Source of the DNA: Cryptomeria japonica
Lineage: Eukaryota > Streptophyta > Pinopsida > Cupressales > Cupressaceae
Reading direction: 5' to 3'
DNA length: 64,000 nt
NCBI RefSeq assembly: GCF_030272615.1
Contig: NC_081412.1
Coordinates: forward strand, 18,765,932-18,829,931
Part shown: positions 46,276 to 57,326 of the stretch, piece after piece
How positions within the stretch are numbered: the first letter of the stretch is position 1
Layout: every line of letters begins with the position of its first letter
Program-made: the position numbers and the translations under genes
Notes under the pieces: model-generated
Told to the model about the DNA's origin: nothing
The model's database searches: none
What the model saw: the letters and a program-made list of their open reading frames with translations, nothing else

Positions 46276-49200
46276 TTATTTCTTGGTAAAAGCTTCAATT
46301 ATAAATCCAACTACTTGGACTGGACAATTAGATACATGTTTAATTCTGAATTTATATTTCTTCAAAACCTCATCTACATGTGCCCCTTGTTCCTCTAACT
46401 CCTTCACCATATCCACCACCTCTTGACATTGGGTAATCAGGTATGTGTATCTATCCATAAGGGCAACATCGAACTAGGCAATAGGCCCTAGGTATTGTGC
46501 CTCATATGCATCCCACTGATTCAAAACTTGCTGCTGGTCCATTATCCCGGTATCAACTATTCTAATGCCAAAAGACCCTAGTACATTTGTCACAAAATTC
46601 TCATATGAAAAAATTTTCTCGAGGAGAGGGTCCCGAATGTCAGTCATATCCTTGATATACTGTTGATACATCTCTATCTTCAGGTCCAAAATGTATACGT
46701 AAGATTGAAGGTTTTCATAGCTATCCCCTCCCAAGAGATCCTCTTCCATTACCACCTCTTTCCCAAGCTGTAGTATCCTTTTCAAAACTCAGAGCTATTT
46801 ATTAAAGGTGTTCTCCTTCCGCTCCCACTGCCTGGAGCAGGTTGCCAAAGCTCCACCTGCTTGTACCGTCTTGCGATATATCTCCATTGTATTCTACAGA
46901 AATAATCTAATCTTGGCCATATTTACATGGGTCCAAGATTTGGCAGTAGCAGCCACTCGTCTTACCTCTAGCAGTGCCTTTACCTCCCCCTCTAGTAGTG
47001 ATGAGGTTGAAGGTAGGTCATTTGTTCTACAAGAGTCCAAAGGTTTACGCATTTCTACCAAGAGCTATTTATACTGCCCAAGTTGCACCTTAAGCTCCAT
47101 ATTTGAGGTGTGCCCCTTTTCCATGCACCCTCTAACAACACTTGTGGCTAGCTCCAAGGTATCTAGTTCTCCCCACTTGGTTTGCTTACCCAGGTTTATC
47201 TATGATACTTGGTATTTGGGAGAAGCTTGCCCCTCAACCTGCAATGGAACCACCACATCTGCAATCACTTCACCAGAACTAGTTTTTGACAGGTGATGAA
47301 CTGTCTTCAGCTTCTTAACGTTTGGTGGTTCCTCGGTGATTGCTTGTTGTAGAGTAACCTTGGGGAGCTCTGCTTTTCTCTTTTTCTTACCAAAGGTAAA
47401 CTCCAACCATTGTGGTATATCTTCATCTTTATCACCTTTATGTGATACAATATCAATAGTTATGACATGAACCTCTGCCTGCTCTTCCACTTCATCTCTT
47501 GCTTCGGCTCCCATTTGCCCAGGATCTTGGAATGATGAAATCTAGCAGGCTAGGTTAGCTTGGAGAGCTTGTTGTTTGTGTAATTCTCCTAGCTTACCAC
47601 TGACCTCATCATTGAATGCCATTTCTTCATCACGTGGCTCCGTCTCTGCTTGCCCGACTATTATATCTTTAAGAAGGTCCTCTTGATCTTGAGGAATTAG
47701 AATCAACCTTTCATTCAAGATGTCTTCTACCTCACCCCCTTCTTGTTCACTGCCTAGTGGTTGTTGTTGCTCGAGATCCTCTTCCTCCTGATCAGAGTTA
47801 GACTCGATGATTCTAATTTTTACTTCTTCAGTGGTAGATGTGAAGCCTTGCACTGTGGGTTGCCCTGTAGATATGTTGACTACTAGTGGTGTAGGAGCAG
47901 TTGTACTTGGAACACTTGTTGTAGCTATTGAAGGTGGCTGAACGGGTACCTTCTCAGTGGCTTCTACATTCTCTTCTTGTTCCTGGGTATCCTCTCCTTC
48001 AGGGTGGCCTATAGTGGTCCTTGGTGGGAGAACTTTGGTGAGTGGCACCGCGCCCAACCCATCAGTCACCCCTAGGTCTCCAGCATTTTTCAATAGTTCA
48101 GACTCCCTCATCTTCTTCTTGAGTGTGTCTAATAAGTCCTTAGTTTTTCCTTGGGGGTTGTCTTCCTCACTTGGGTCGGTGGAGGTATTCTTCCTTGAAG
48201 CTGACCTTGTCTTTTGAGCATACTCCTTATGGCCTCTTGACTGAGGTACCCCTGAAGTGGATTTCGTCTATTTCCCTTTGGAGCCACTAGGCCTTACCCT
48301 CTAGCTTAACCATTGTTTAGTCCTATTGATGACTGCATGGGAGACCTTCTCCATATTTGTATCCTCAGTTGCATACCACTTTACTTGGGAGAGGGGCCTC
48401 TTATTTACACCTGATTCTCTATAAACTAGATCCAGTAACTCTCCATCATCCCTCGGGTCTTTAGCGAGGTTAGTCTCAATACCAAAATCTCTCACTTGTG
48501 GCATGGACAACCTATTATAGCTCTTCTCCCTAACCTCAAAACTGTCCTACAAGTTGGCCCAAAAGTCTTCGAAGTTGGGCTTATGCCCCGCATATGCCTT
48601 AGGCATAGCTTGTTTCAGTTTCTCGTAGGGATCGTAAAAATCCCTAGCATGATCTTACTCCTTCAAGTTTAGATATTGAAGCTCTTGTTCCACCAACTTC
48701 GCCACTTGTATCTTGGAATAGGCAAAGTACCCAATAGATACCGACAAATCAATTCATGTTTTATGCTTTGATGACTGCAGTGATTGGAGGCCTACAAGTT
48801 GCATATTTATTCTAGCAGAATCACCCTATCATTGCAATAACGAGGCAGCAACATTGGGTTCCCTGTGCATCCACTAACCCTGATGTAAATGGATCATGGG
48901 TTTTGGATGAACCAACATGCCCACTCTCAGATGATAGCCATAGCCTCTAGGCTAATCCGATATCCTGCATCCCCTGTCAATTTGATGATTATTGGGAAAA
49001 CAAAGGCATCATTAACCCTCTTGAAATGTACATTAGAATTGGCTAGAGTGAGTTGGGAATAATACTCCCATATCTTCTTCTGTCCTTCCTTCTCTCCTAA
49101 TTCTCCTTCCACCTGTAGGCCTGGGAATTTTCCAGCTCTGGTAGCTACCCAGATGACATATGATGTGAGGAAGAATTTTTGTGTGTGTTGCACCTCTTTC

Positions 49201-49894
49201 ATCTGCTTAAAAATGTTATTAGAGAGGATCTGTGGCCAGTCAAAGTATTGTTTCCCTATTAAGATAGTACTCATGAACTGGAACATCCAGGGCTGGAAGT
49301 GCTTACAGTCTGGCTTGCCAAAGGCCTTACTAAGCATGATGATTAAATCTCTTTGTGGCTCTTTGAAGTCCCCCCTTAGGATCTCTGTTGCCTTGAGCCC
49401 TGTCTTTCTTTCTTCTTCTAACCAGTTTGCATTCATATGCCTTTTGCTAGCTGATGTCTTTTAATTCCATGCCTTCAAGGCCTCTTCTTCAGTTAGCAAA
49501 AATGCTTCTTCCTTGGTGGGGATGCCAAAAATGAATCCACGCATATCTGGAGACAAGTCTATGGCTGTCTTTCCCTGTGCGTCTGTGCACTTTCTAGTTT
49601 CCAGATTAAAAAATGGAGCAATGGCCATTATTAGTTCTGATGTCTATAATGATTGCAAGAATACAGTAACCTCCACTAGGTCAGATCTCTTGATTCTATG
49701 GTGGAGGGCCTCCAGGTTAGGTTTGTCTAGCTAGTTCTAATATCTTCTATCTCTCTATGCCTGATTTCGGTGTCAGTAACCCATCTGATTTGATCTTAAA
49801 GCTTCGAGACATGGACCTATCCCTAGTAATGGTACATCATGGTAGCTGGAAGCTTGTCGATTTCTTTGCCTCTTTTGCTGGCAGATGAATCCAT
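46276..49894 (-). pseudogene. Element B ORF1, large protein of unknown function
   Basis: Starts at ATG 49894 (M-D-S-S-A-S-K-R-G-K-E) and ends at the stop at 46276, about 1,206 codons. The N-terminal part contains D-M-R-G-F-I-F-G-I-P-T-K-E-E-A-F and M-N-A-N-W-L-E-E-E-R-K. A central acidic/Gln-rich disordered section lies at about 47540-48110 (Q-E-E-E-D-L-E-Q-Q-Q) with a basic patch G-K-K-K-R-K-A near 47390 that could be a nuclear signal. The C-terminal coiled-coil-like helices lie at about 46280-46785. Frames shift once near 48930; several stops. Same arrangement in A. Comparable in place to ORF1 of Ogre elements; function not known. Confidence 0.72.
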
Positions 49895-51161
49895 CTAACT
49901 ACTCGAACCTGCAAGCTAAACACAAATCTTCAGTCTCCAAAATTGAGCATAGAATTTTAACTTGGTTCCGGACTTTGGGGTCCCGGGGTCCTGGGTTAGG
50001 CACAAAGGGAAGAAGGCTTAGAACTCCGGGGATCCAGGGTTCCGAGGTTAGGTCTACATAAAACCTCCTAGAACTCTGGGGTTCCGGGCTTAGGGAAGTG
50101 GGGGAATCTGGAACTTTGGGGATCCGGAGTTCCGAGGTGGTGAATGGAAAAGCACCCTAGGACTTCAGGGATCCGTGGTTTCGGTGTGGTGAATGGAAAG
50201 GCACCCTGCGACTCCAGCGATCCGGGGTTCCAAGGTTACGGGGTATGAAAAATGGAACCACCTAGAACTCCAGAGTTCCGGGGTATGGAAAATGGAACCA
50301 CCCGAAAATCTAGGGATCCGGGGTTCCAGGGTAGTGAATGGAACCACCCGAAACTCCAGGGATCCAGGGTCAAAACTAGGGCACGCACAAGAACAAAAAC
50401 CATACGAAAACAAAAAAAGAAAAACAAACGAAAGGGAAAGGGAAGTAAAAAAAATCAAGCTAAGAAAACACAAGGGAAAGAAAATTCACCAACCTGGTGA
50501 ATAAGAATGCCAGCAAACGCAAAGAAAAACTCAGAGGTCCGGAAGTTCGCGCTTTGAAGCTCGGAAGTAAAAACTATAGATACACAAATGAACCTTAAAA
50601 AGTCCATTCTTTCTATTTATAGCTCCCCCTAAGTCAGGCCATACGAAGGTGTTAATACACAACATCGGGACTCGGGGGTCTTGGACTTTCGAGCTTGACC
50701 AAAAGAAAAGGACACCCCACCCCGGAACTCTGGGGTTCCGAGGTTCCGAAGCAGGAAAGAAAACATGAACTCGAGATTCTGGAACTCTAGGGTTCCGAGG
50801 TCAAAAAGAAAAAAGACCTTGGGACTCTGGGACTCCAGAGTTCTGAGGAGAAAAAAAAGAAAAGGGACCTCGAGACTCTGGGACTCTAGAGTTCTGAGGT
50901 AAACAACAACAACCACCTCGAGACTCTAGGACTGTGGAGTTTCCAGGCAGAAACAAAACAAAAGAAAAGGGGGACCTCAGGACTCTGGGACTCCGAAGAT
51001 CTGAGGTAAAAAGACAAAAGGACCTTGGGACTCCAGGATTCAGAGGTTCCAAGGTCAAGAACAAAAGAAAGGAAACCAAAGGAACAAAACAAGACAAAAA
51101 GAGGTGGGCCCACATTTTGACTCAAGGAGACTAATGGGGAAAATATATGCAAGGCATAACA
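49895..51161 (-). repeat. Element B 5' LTR (about 50495-51161) and leader
   Basis: Minus strand starts TGTTATGCCTTGC at 51161. TATA box at 50613-50622 (minus). Palindrome arrays occur on both sides as in A. The LTR end is inferred at CACCA (50495), with TGGTGAATTTTC (50480-50491) as a weak primer-site candidate. Beyond 51161 similarity to A stops abruptly. Confidence 0.55.
50613..50622 (-). promoter_or_regulatory. TATA box of element B LTR
   Basis: CTATAAATAG on the minus strand with conserved flanks, matched at 36835-36844 in A. Confidence 0.65.
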
Positions 51162-51169
51162 GGTACTAA

Positions 51170-51967
51170 TCTATGTTGGTACACATTTGCTTCAATGCCA
51201 TCTCATATTAGGGTAAAAGCATAATGTTATGTCTATTGGGATCTAAGAACACTGAGATGGGGGGGTGGGGGTGAATCAATGTTATGTGGGAATGAACAAT
51301 TTTTAACTTTCTAAACCATGCATGTATGTACCGGTAAACAAATAAGAATATAAAAAGAAGCAAATAAACCATCCACATAAATTAACATCGTAACACACAA
51401 AATTTATGTGTGGAAAACCTCAATGAGGAAAAATCATGGTGGGATTTGTGACCCACAATATCAGTTCACTGGCCATATGAAAATATATTACATAAAACAA
51501 GGTCCTGCACTTGTAGGAAGGCATACTGCCTAGAGCATACTACTCATCACTAAAGAGCCTCACTAACTACAAGCTTTCTGCCAAAGTAAATTACTAAAAA
51601 TCAACTCAAGAATGCATCTGCTATGCCAAATAGAGTTCTGGTTCTGGTTCTGCTCTATACTGGTTTACAAAATTGAACTATTGCCAGTATTACTTCTCTT
51701 CCAAGAATTCTTTCCATGTTATCTATAGATCATTGCATGATATAATGTTCACATACAAAAATGATCTCCATACATATCTTTCTCATCTCACAATTTTGCT
51801 ATACCTATATATGTCTATCATCTATACCATCACAATACCATCATATTAAATTCACCTAGCAGACTGACTTATATATCTAAATTACACATGATATGCCTTA
51901 TGTTGGCTTACAATGCATTTACAAAAGATATTCAATGTTGGCCTTGACAATAATTACAAAATGATTT
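51170..51967 (-). repeat. Decayed copia-type LTR fragment
   Basis: It has the layout of the C3 LTR at 59430-60890: a G-rich GGGGGGGTGGGGGTGAAT block (near 51267), ACCGGT-type motif, then GTGGAAAACCTCAATGAGG…ATCATGGTGGG corresponding to GTGGAAACCCAACTGGG…CCATGGTGGGG near 59765. No coding sequence. The right side is cut by the T2 LTR at 51968. Confidence 0.55.
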
Positions 51968-53443
51968 TGTAGTCACATAAATCTGTCCATTTAATTAAAT
52001 GAATATTTACTATTTATTTGATTATTTATCCACTAGCCAACAATTAATTAAATTATATTTAATTAATTTGTACTCAATCCCTTCTTCTATTAATTAAATA
52101 AATTATCCAATTTATTTAAATTAATTCATTAAAACACACCTTTAAATCAATTAAATAAATAAATCATATTTATTTAATTTAATCCCTTTCTTCTTTTAAA
52201 TAAATAAATTAAATGTTTATTTAAATCCTCCTTCTAGGCCATTAAAATTTAATTAAATCCCCCCACTTGCAAAATCCTACAAATGCAAGTTGCAACCACA
52301 ATTGAAATAATTTAATTTTATTTTAATTAAAATCCTATTTTCTCTCACCCACCAAACCCACTTGCAATCCTAAATCCCCTTCTAGACCCTTCTAACCACT
52401 TTCTAATCATTCCTAATTAGCCTAATCCATCTTCTAGATATTGTCACATTCCTAAGCAGCTTGAAGTCACTTCTCAAAGCCTTCAAAGTCTTTGAAAAGC
52501 ATTTAATGTTTTATGTGTTCAAGAATCTAACCTCTAAAGTCTTCCAAACCACTAATGGCTCTTACATAACCATTTATGGTTAACTCAACTCACCCACATG
52601 GCTAGGGACTTTACCTCTAACTCAACCCCCATTTAACCCATGTGTCTCCTCAAGCATTTATTTCTTTGACCATGGTTATCCTCACTAACTCTTGCACAAG
52701 AGTTTATCCATTGGATAAAGGCATCATTCCTTGAATAATGAATTTATTCATTCAACTCAACATTAACCTTACCTCCCGAGTTAACCCCTAGGTCATGTCA
52801 AGCATTTAATGATTCTTCCCTCTCCCCTCAACTCATCTTATGTTGACATTTGTCATCTTGGGATTGGGTTGAAATCCCTCACATGAATCATAAACCCTTC
52901 AATCCCGACCCTTGTTGAGATTACTCAATCTCAACCATCCATTGCTCTATTTTTCCTATAAATAGAGCCCATTCCTTCATAATCCGGGTCCTAAAATCTT
53001 GTATGCATTTAACCTATAGTAAAAATTAGAGAGCATTTAGCATAATAATCTACCTTTGTCTTTTTGGCTAAAATTAACATTAGATAATTAGATAATATCT
53101 CATTTTAGCTTGCTTACATTTGCATTTTCATAAGTTTTCATTCTATAATCTTGAATCTCCATAAGACATCTAGAATAGTGCAAAAAGCTACTGAGAGCTA
53201 CACTCATTTGGGAACTTGGAGAGGAGAGGAACAAGGGAGGAGTAGCCAAAAACATGGTGGAGAGCATTTGAAGATGTCTTATTGCATTTCTTAGTTTTCT
53301 TAAGCTTTCCATTTTGTGTTTTGTGTCTCTCTTGATATGCTTGCTTAGGGTAGTATTGGATTTGTGATTTCTAACGCTAACACTTGGTTTGTTGCTTGTG
53401 TGTTTGTGTTGGTCATCCTAACATTCCTTTTTGCAGAGCATCA
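51968..53443 (+). repeat. T2 5' LTR
   Basis: 1,476 bp, TGTAGTCACATAAATC…CAGAGCATCA. Colinear with the T1 LTRs with extra AT-rich and CACCCACATGG-containing insertions. TATA box at 52956-52965. Followed by TGGTGAACCTGATGTG at 53446. Confidence 0.88.
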
Positions 53444-54649
53444 TTTGGTGAACCTGATGTGAATCAAACACACAACCTTTTGATTATAATTTTTAAAACT
53501 ACTAACTTTTTTTATTTTAATTAACACACAGGTTGTGCTTTATCGCCATTGTTCACGCTCTAGTGCCTTCAAAAGTTGGTACTTAAGTGTTGTTGTTCCT
53601 AATAATAAGGCTATTGTCTTCCAACTAGCGCTAATGTCCTTGTTATAGCGCTATTGACCATTAAATAGCACTATTGTGTCTAGTTTTAGTGCTTTTGCGC
53701 TCTCTATTTGATGGAATTTGTTATGTTTAAATAAAGTCTTCTAACACACACTATCCTCTCCCTTGGCTTTTGTGGTCCTAGGTGCAAGAGAAAAGTGTTA
53801 GTAACACTCAAAGTTTTATCTTTTTAAGAGAGGCCTCCCAAGAGACACATCACTCTTGGGAATGACCTCACCTGGTAAATCCTTTGAGCCGCTATAGAAA
53901 TCATGTGTGAGTGAAAGCTGTAGCCTTGGGTATAGCTGTTCCTACAATGTAATTTTCTGAAAGGACATATGGGCCCCACCACAAGTTACAAGGCTCTTAA
54001 GTGAGTCACTGCAGAATGAACTTATGTCCAAAAACATCGAACATTAATAGACACCTTTTTATATAGAAGCCCACCTATTCTATTGATTGAGGATATTTGT
54101 GAGAAGTTCAGTGTAAGAGCATAGATGGTTTTGCTCCCAAGATACTCACCATACATATTTCCTTGAGTAGAAACATAGCTTTTTGAAAGGCTACTTGTAG
54201 CTTGATAAAAGTGGTGATTCCCCCATCATAGGGATTACCCATTTGTTATGCTCACACAAGACTTAGTATATCACATCCTTACCTGCCACATCAGGATTCA
54301 TAAGGTATGTAGTACCAAAGTTGAAGAAATATCAAGATGTGGGCTGAAATTATCGTAACTGGCCAATTGACCTTAGGGATAAAAAGTGCTTGAATTGTCT
54401 TCATATTGTGTTAGACCAGTACAAATTTGAGCTGAATTCAAGCTTTGAAAACATCTAAAATACGTTTGTAAAAAGGGTCCAAGTTCATGATTGGGTTAAT
54501 CTAGACCCACACCTACTTGTGCCTTTTTGAGGCAACATTATTGTGCTTGTGTGCTTGCTCTGTTTTCTTGTCAAAGAAATTCAAAACCAATTCAAAACCA
54601 AGTATTCATCCAAACACAAATTTTTCATCAACATTTGACCAACAAACAT
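53444..54649 (+). other. T2 leader
   Basis: Contains the AGCGCT-like cluster (about 53530-53700, for example CTAGCGCTAATG, TATAGCGCTATTG). A block colinear with T1 7720-8640 starts at about 53740. It lacks about 600 bp of the T1 leader. No gene seen before the small ORF. Confidence 0.65.
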
Positions 54650-55061
54650 CAAAAGTGCAAACAAGATATCAAAGTATATTACCATCATTCAGATTTTGAG
54701 AAAGAGGATTCTTCATCAACATATCAACTTGAAGAAAAGACCATTAAGCTCAAAGGATTTCATCAAAAGAAGGAAGTTTTTCTATATCAATAGACATTTT
54801 TTTCTCTCACATAGAGCTTTCTTGCATCATATGCACTTGTATCTCCAAGGCAAAACCAACAAATTTGACAAAGAGCCTTTGAGAAATAGAGCTTTCACAC
54901 AATACAGGGCTTTAAGTTATCACAAAAATAAAGGAGGCAAAATCAATCCTATTTTCTTTCCAAACATATGCATTACATATAACATAGCTCGAGAAAAACC
55001 ACCAACCCCTAAGAAAGAAGAGGAAGAATTTGTCCCATTTGTAACACAAAGTTTTTATTGA
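54650..55061 (+). pseudogene. Small conserved ORF upstream of T2 gag
   Basis: Counterpart of 8691-9074. Open frame ending TGA at 55059-55061. I-N-L-K-K-R-P-L-S-S-K, H-M-H-L-Y-L-Q-G-K-T-N and E-E-E-E-F-V-P-F-V-T-Q align without gaps to T1. No premature stop in the aligned part, but no ATG at the T1 start position (ATT instead). The first shared in-frame ATG lies inside the conserved part (near 54828), so start choice is open: leaky or non-AUG start, or splicing. Confidence 0.68.
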
Positions 55062-55489
55062 TGTTCATATTCTATTAACTTTCACATTCATACATCATCA
55101 ATCCATTTCAAACTCTCAAAACATAAAAAGGTCTTGTCCTAAGTTCTTTTTAGATATTGCTTAAATCAAAACAACACATCACTTTTTAGAGTGTCTCTAC
55201 ATCTAGGATAAACTCATCCTAAGAGGCATTTCTACGCAGGTTAAAACTAGTCTATGAGTGCATCTCCTCATTACTAGGTAGCTTGGTTTGTAACACATCT
55301 CAGACCTTGCTATACCTTATCATATCAATATTGTTGACAACACAAATAATTCATAAAAGGACTTTGATAACATCAAACCTTCAGTGTTAGAGATCCATCT
55401 TCTAAACACTTAACAAAACATTTTATCTTTCAGTTCATCACCAACTCATAATCACTTTCACCAAACTTAAAAAACAACTTTCAAATAAA

Positions 55490-55694
55490 ATGGCTCACAC
55501 TAGATCAAGAACCAAATAGCTAGAGATCAAAGAAGAGGAGGATGAAAATCTCAATGACTTTCAAGAAGCCATTGGAGGAGGTCCAAATGATAGAGATCCT
55601 AGTACCCCAACTCTTGAAGCAATAAAAAGAGCACAACAAAACCCCAGATTCAATTGACTTTTCAATGAAATCCTCAAAAGTAATCTACATGTTG
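55490..55694 (+). pseudogene. T2 gag, truncated
   Basis: ATG 55490 (MAHTRSRTK) followed by TAG, then L-E-I-K-E-E-E-D-E-N-L-N-D-F-Q-E-A-I, matching the T1 gag N-terminus. A second stop lies near 55660. Lost after about codon 68 where LINE sequence begins. Confidence 0.85.
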
Positions 55695-57060
55695 AGGTAA
55701 AACTGCATCTTGGAAGGACGCGGCCTAGCTGGCTGCTATTCAATGCTAAACTTTATGGGGAAGTGATCGAACAATGTCACATCAATGAGAGGAGTGACAG
55801 GAAGATCTTGATCTTCAGAAAAAGAAAAAAAAGATTATGCAATTATCATAGCACAATCAAGCCTTTTAAATATTTTGTCTAAGCTAGCTCTGAAATTAGA
55901 CCAAGTGTGCCAGACCCCACCTAGGCAGTGGTGGTTGGTGTTGGGGTTGAAAAGACCCCACTTATTACGCATATAGTACTAGGCTTCCCTCTCACCAGCT
56001 GTCCATCGAAAAGGCAAAATTTTGTCCTTATCGGTTGCCACCTCAACCATATTGAAGTCACCACACATGACCCAAGTTGCAAGCGGCAGATTGTCAGGAA
56101 TCCAGCACCATAGGTGTGATCTATCAAGTGCATCATTGGGAGCATAAACATTAACAATCCCAATAGAATGATTATCAATTGACAGCAAAACCCATACAAC
56201 ACATTGCATGGGATCAAAACCATGAGAAATAACCATAGAAAGCCAACGAGGTGAAATGAGAGTAGCAACTCCACCTCGACCAGCTTCATGCTGGGAAGCA
56301 AAAACAAGGCTATTCGGCCAAATAACATGGCATGCAGCAGTGAGCATGAAACCAACAATTTTAACTTCTTGGAGGCAGAGAACACCCAAGCCTAACACAT
56401 GTTGACAAACATCTCTAATAGAATACTTTTTGGTGAGGTCTATGAGACCTCAAACATTCCATGAGATGTAATTCATGAAAAATCTTGCATGTCATCCTCA
56501 TCCCTAAGAGAGGAGAAGATATTGCATAAAAAAATTGAACTGAGACCGAGAAGAGAGTCCCCACTGGAAATAACTCATCTTTTTTCTTAGCCACAATCTT
56601 CAATCGTAGCATGCCCAAAAGGGTTGCGAGAGCGGCACAGAGAGTGTGGAGCAGAAATTATAGATGCGGCTTGAGGAGTGCAAACCCAAGGGGGTCAAGC
56701 GGCACCCTCAGAAGAATTGTTCCCCTATTGGCTAGGGTTTGAAACCAAAGTGGATGGCATAGAGACTACCTGGGCAGATGGTATCTACATAGGAGGCTCC
56801 ACCATCAGCTGGGAATTTGATCTAATAGGTGGATTTTGGGCCGAAGCCCCAAAGTTTTTGTCTTTACGAAGTACAGTGGTCCATTCATCCTTCTTAGCTC
56901 CCTTCACAGGTTGAGAGATAGACTCCTTAACAGGGGGTTTTATTTTGGAATAGCCAAGGGACAATCCCTGATTTTGTGTTTAGAGCTATACGAAGATCTG
57001 TAGTTGACATAAAATCAGTAGAAGTCCAGAAAAGATAGGAGGGAGCATAGTTGTGTTTGA
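55695..57060 (-). mobile_element. L1-type LINE fragment (ORF1 end and endonuclease start of ORF2)
   Basis: ORF2 starts at ATG near 56476 (M-N-Y-I-S-W-N-V). The endonuclease signature follows: C-L-Q-E-V-K (catalytic Glu, about 56370), V-N-V-Y-A-P-N-D, C-G-D-F-N-M-V (about 56050), then R-A-S-L-D-K-I-F-K-R-L-D and D-H-F-P-I near 55740. At least one frameshift (near 55980) and stops. Upstream, 56480-57000 gives ORF1-like sequence with H-K-I-R-D-C-P-L, the end of a zinc knuckle. RT and the poly-A end are missing, so this is not ordinary 5' truncation; the 3' part was deleted. Confidence 0.82.
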
Positions 57061-57326
57061 AGATCATGGAAGATCACGAGCAGATTTGAAGCATGTTATT
57101 GAGAAGAACAAGGTGACGCAAAAAGTCATATCCTTGCCAGTTGTGGAGGAGATCACAGAAGTCTGTATTGCTTTGTCTTGATCTTTATCCTGTGCTTTGC
57201 AGTACTTGAAGCTATGGTAAAAACCAGTATCTTGGTTTGGACCTCTTTTGGGAGAGATCAACCATTATTATAGATGCCAACAAAGGTCACTATTTCTAGA
57301 GATCAGTATAACAAGAATCACAAGAA
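57061..57326. other. Unassigned junction between LINE and C2
   Basis: About 270 bp before the C2 gag ATG. It might be a copia leader, but neither an LTR edge nor a tRNA-Met primer site is visible. Confidence 0.4.

Larger units (their letters stand above)
37383..51161 (-). mobile_element. Element B: gypsy element with ORF1 and an archaeal RNase H before RT
   Basis: Minus-strand order: LTR/leader (49895-51161), ORF1 (46276-49894), spacer, gag, PR, archaeal-type RNase H, RT, RNase H, integrase (ending 38385), 3' region (37383-38384). Its 3' LTR may be the LTR shared with element A (36718-37382). All gag-pol pieces from 45185 to 38385 lie in a single reading frame (2,267 codons) interrupted by about twenty stops and no frameshift that I could see. 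Confidence 0.82.
51968..55694 (+). mobile_element. T2: 5' part of a second T1-family gypsy element
   Basis: Contains a 5' LTR, primer-site candidate, leader with the small ORF, and the first 70 or so gag codons, then stops abruptly against a LINE fragment at about 55695. It is more diverged from T1 than the two T1 LTRs are from each other, so it represents a different insertion or subfamily. Confidence 0.88.
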
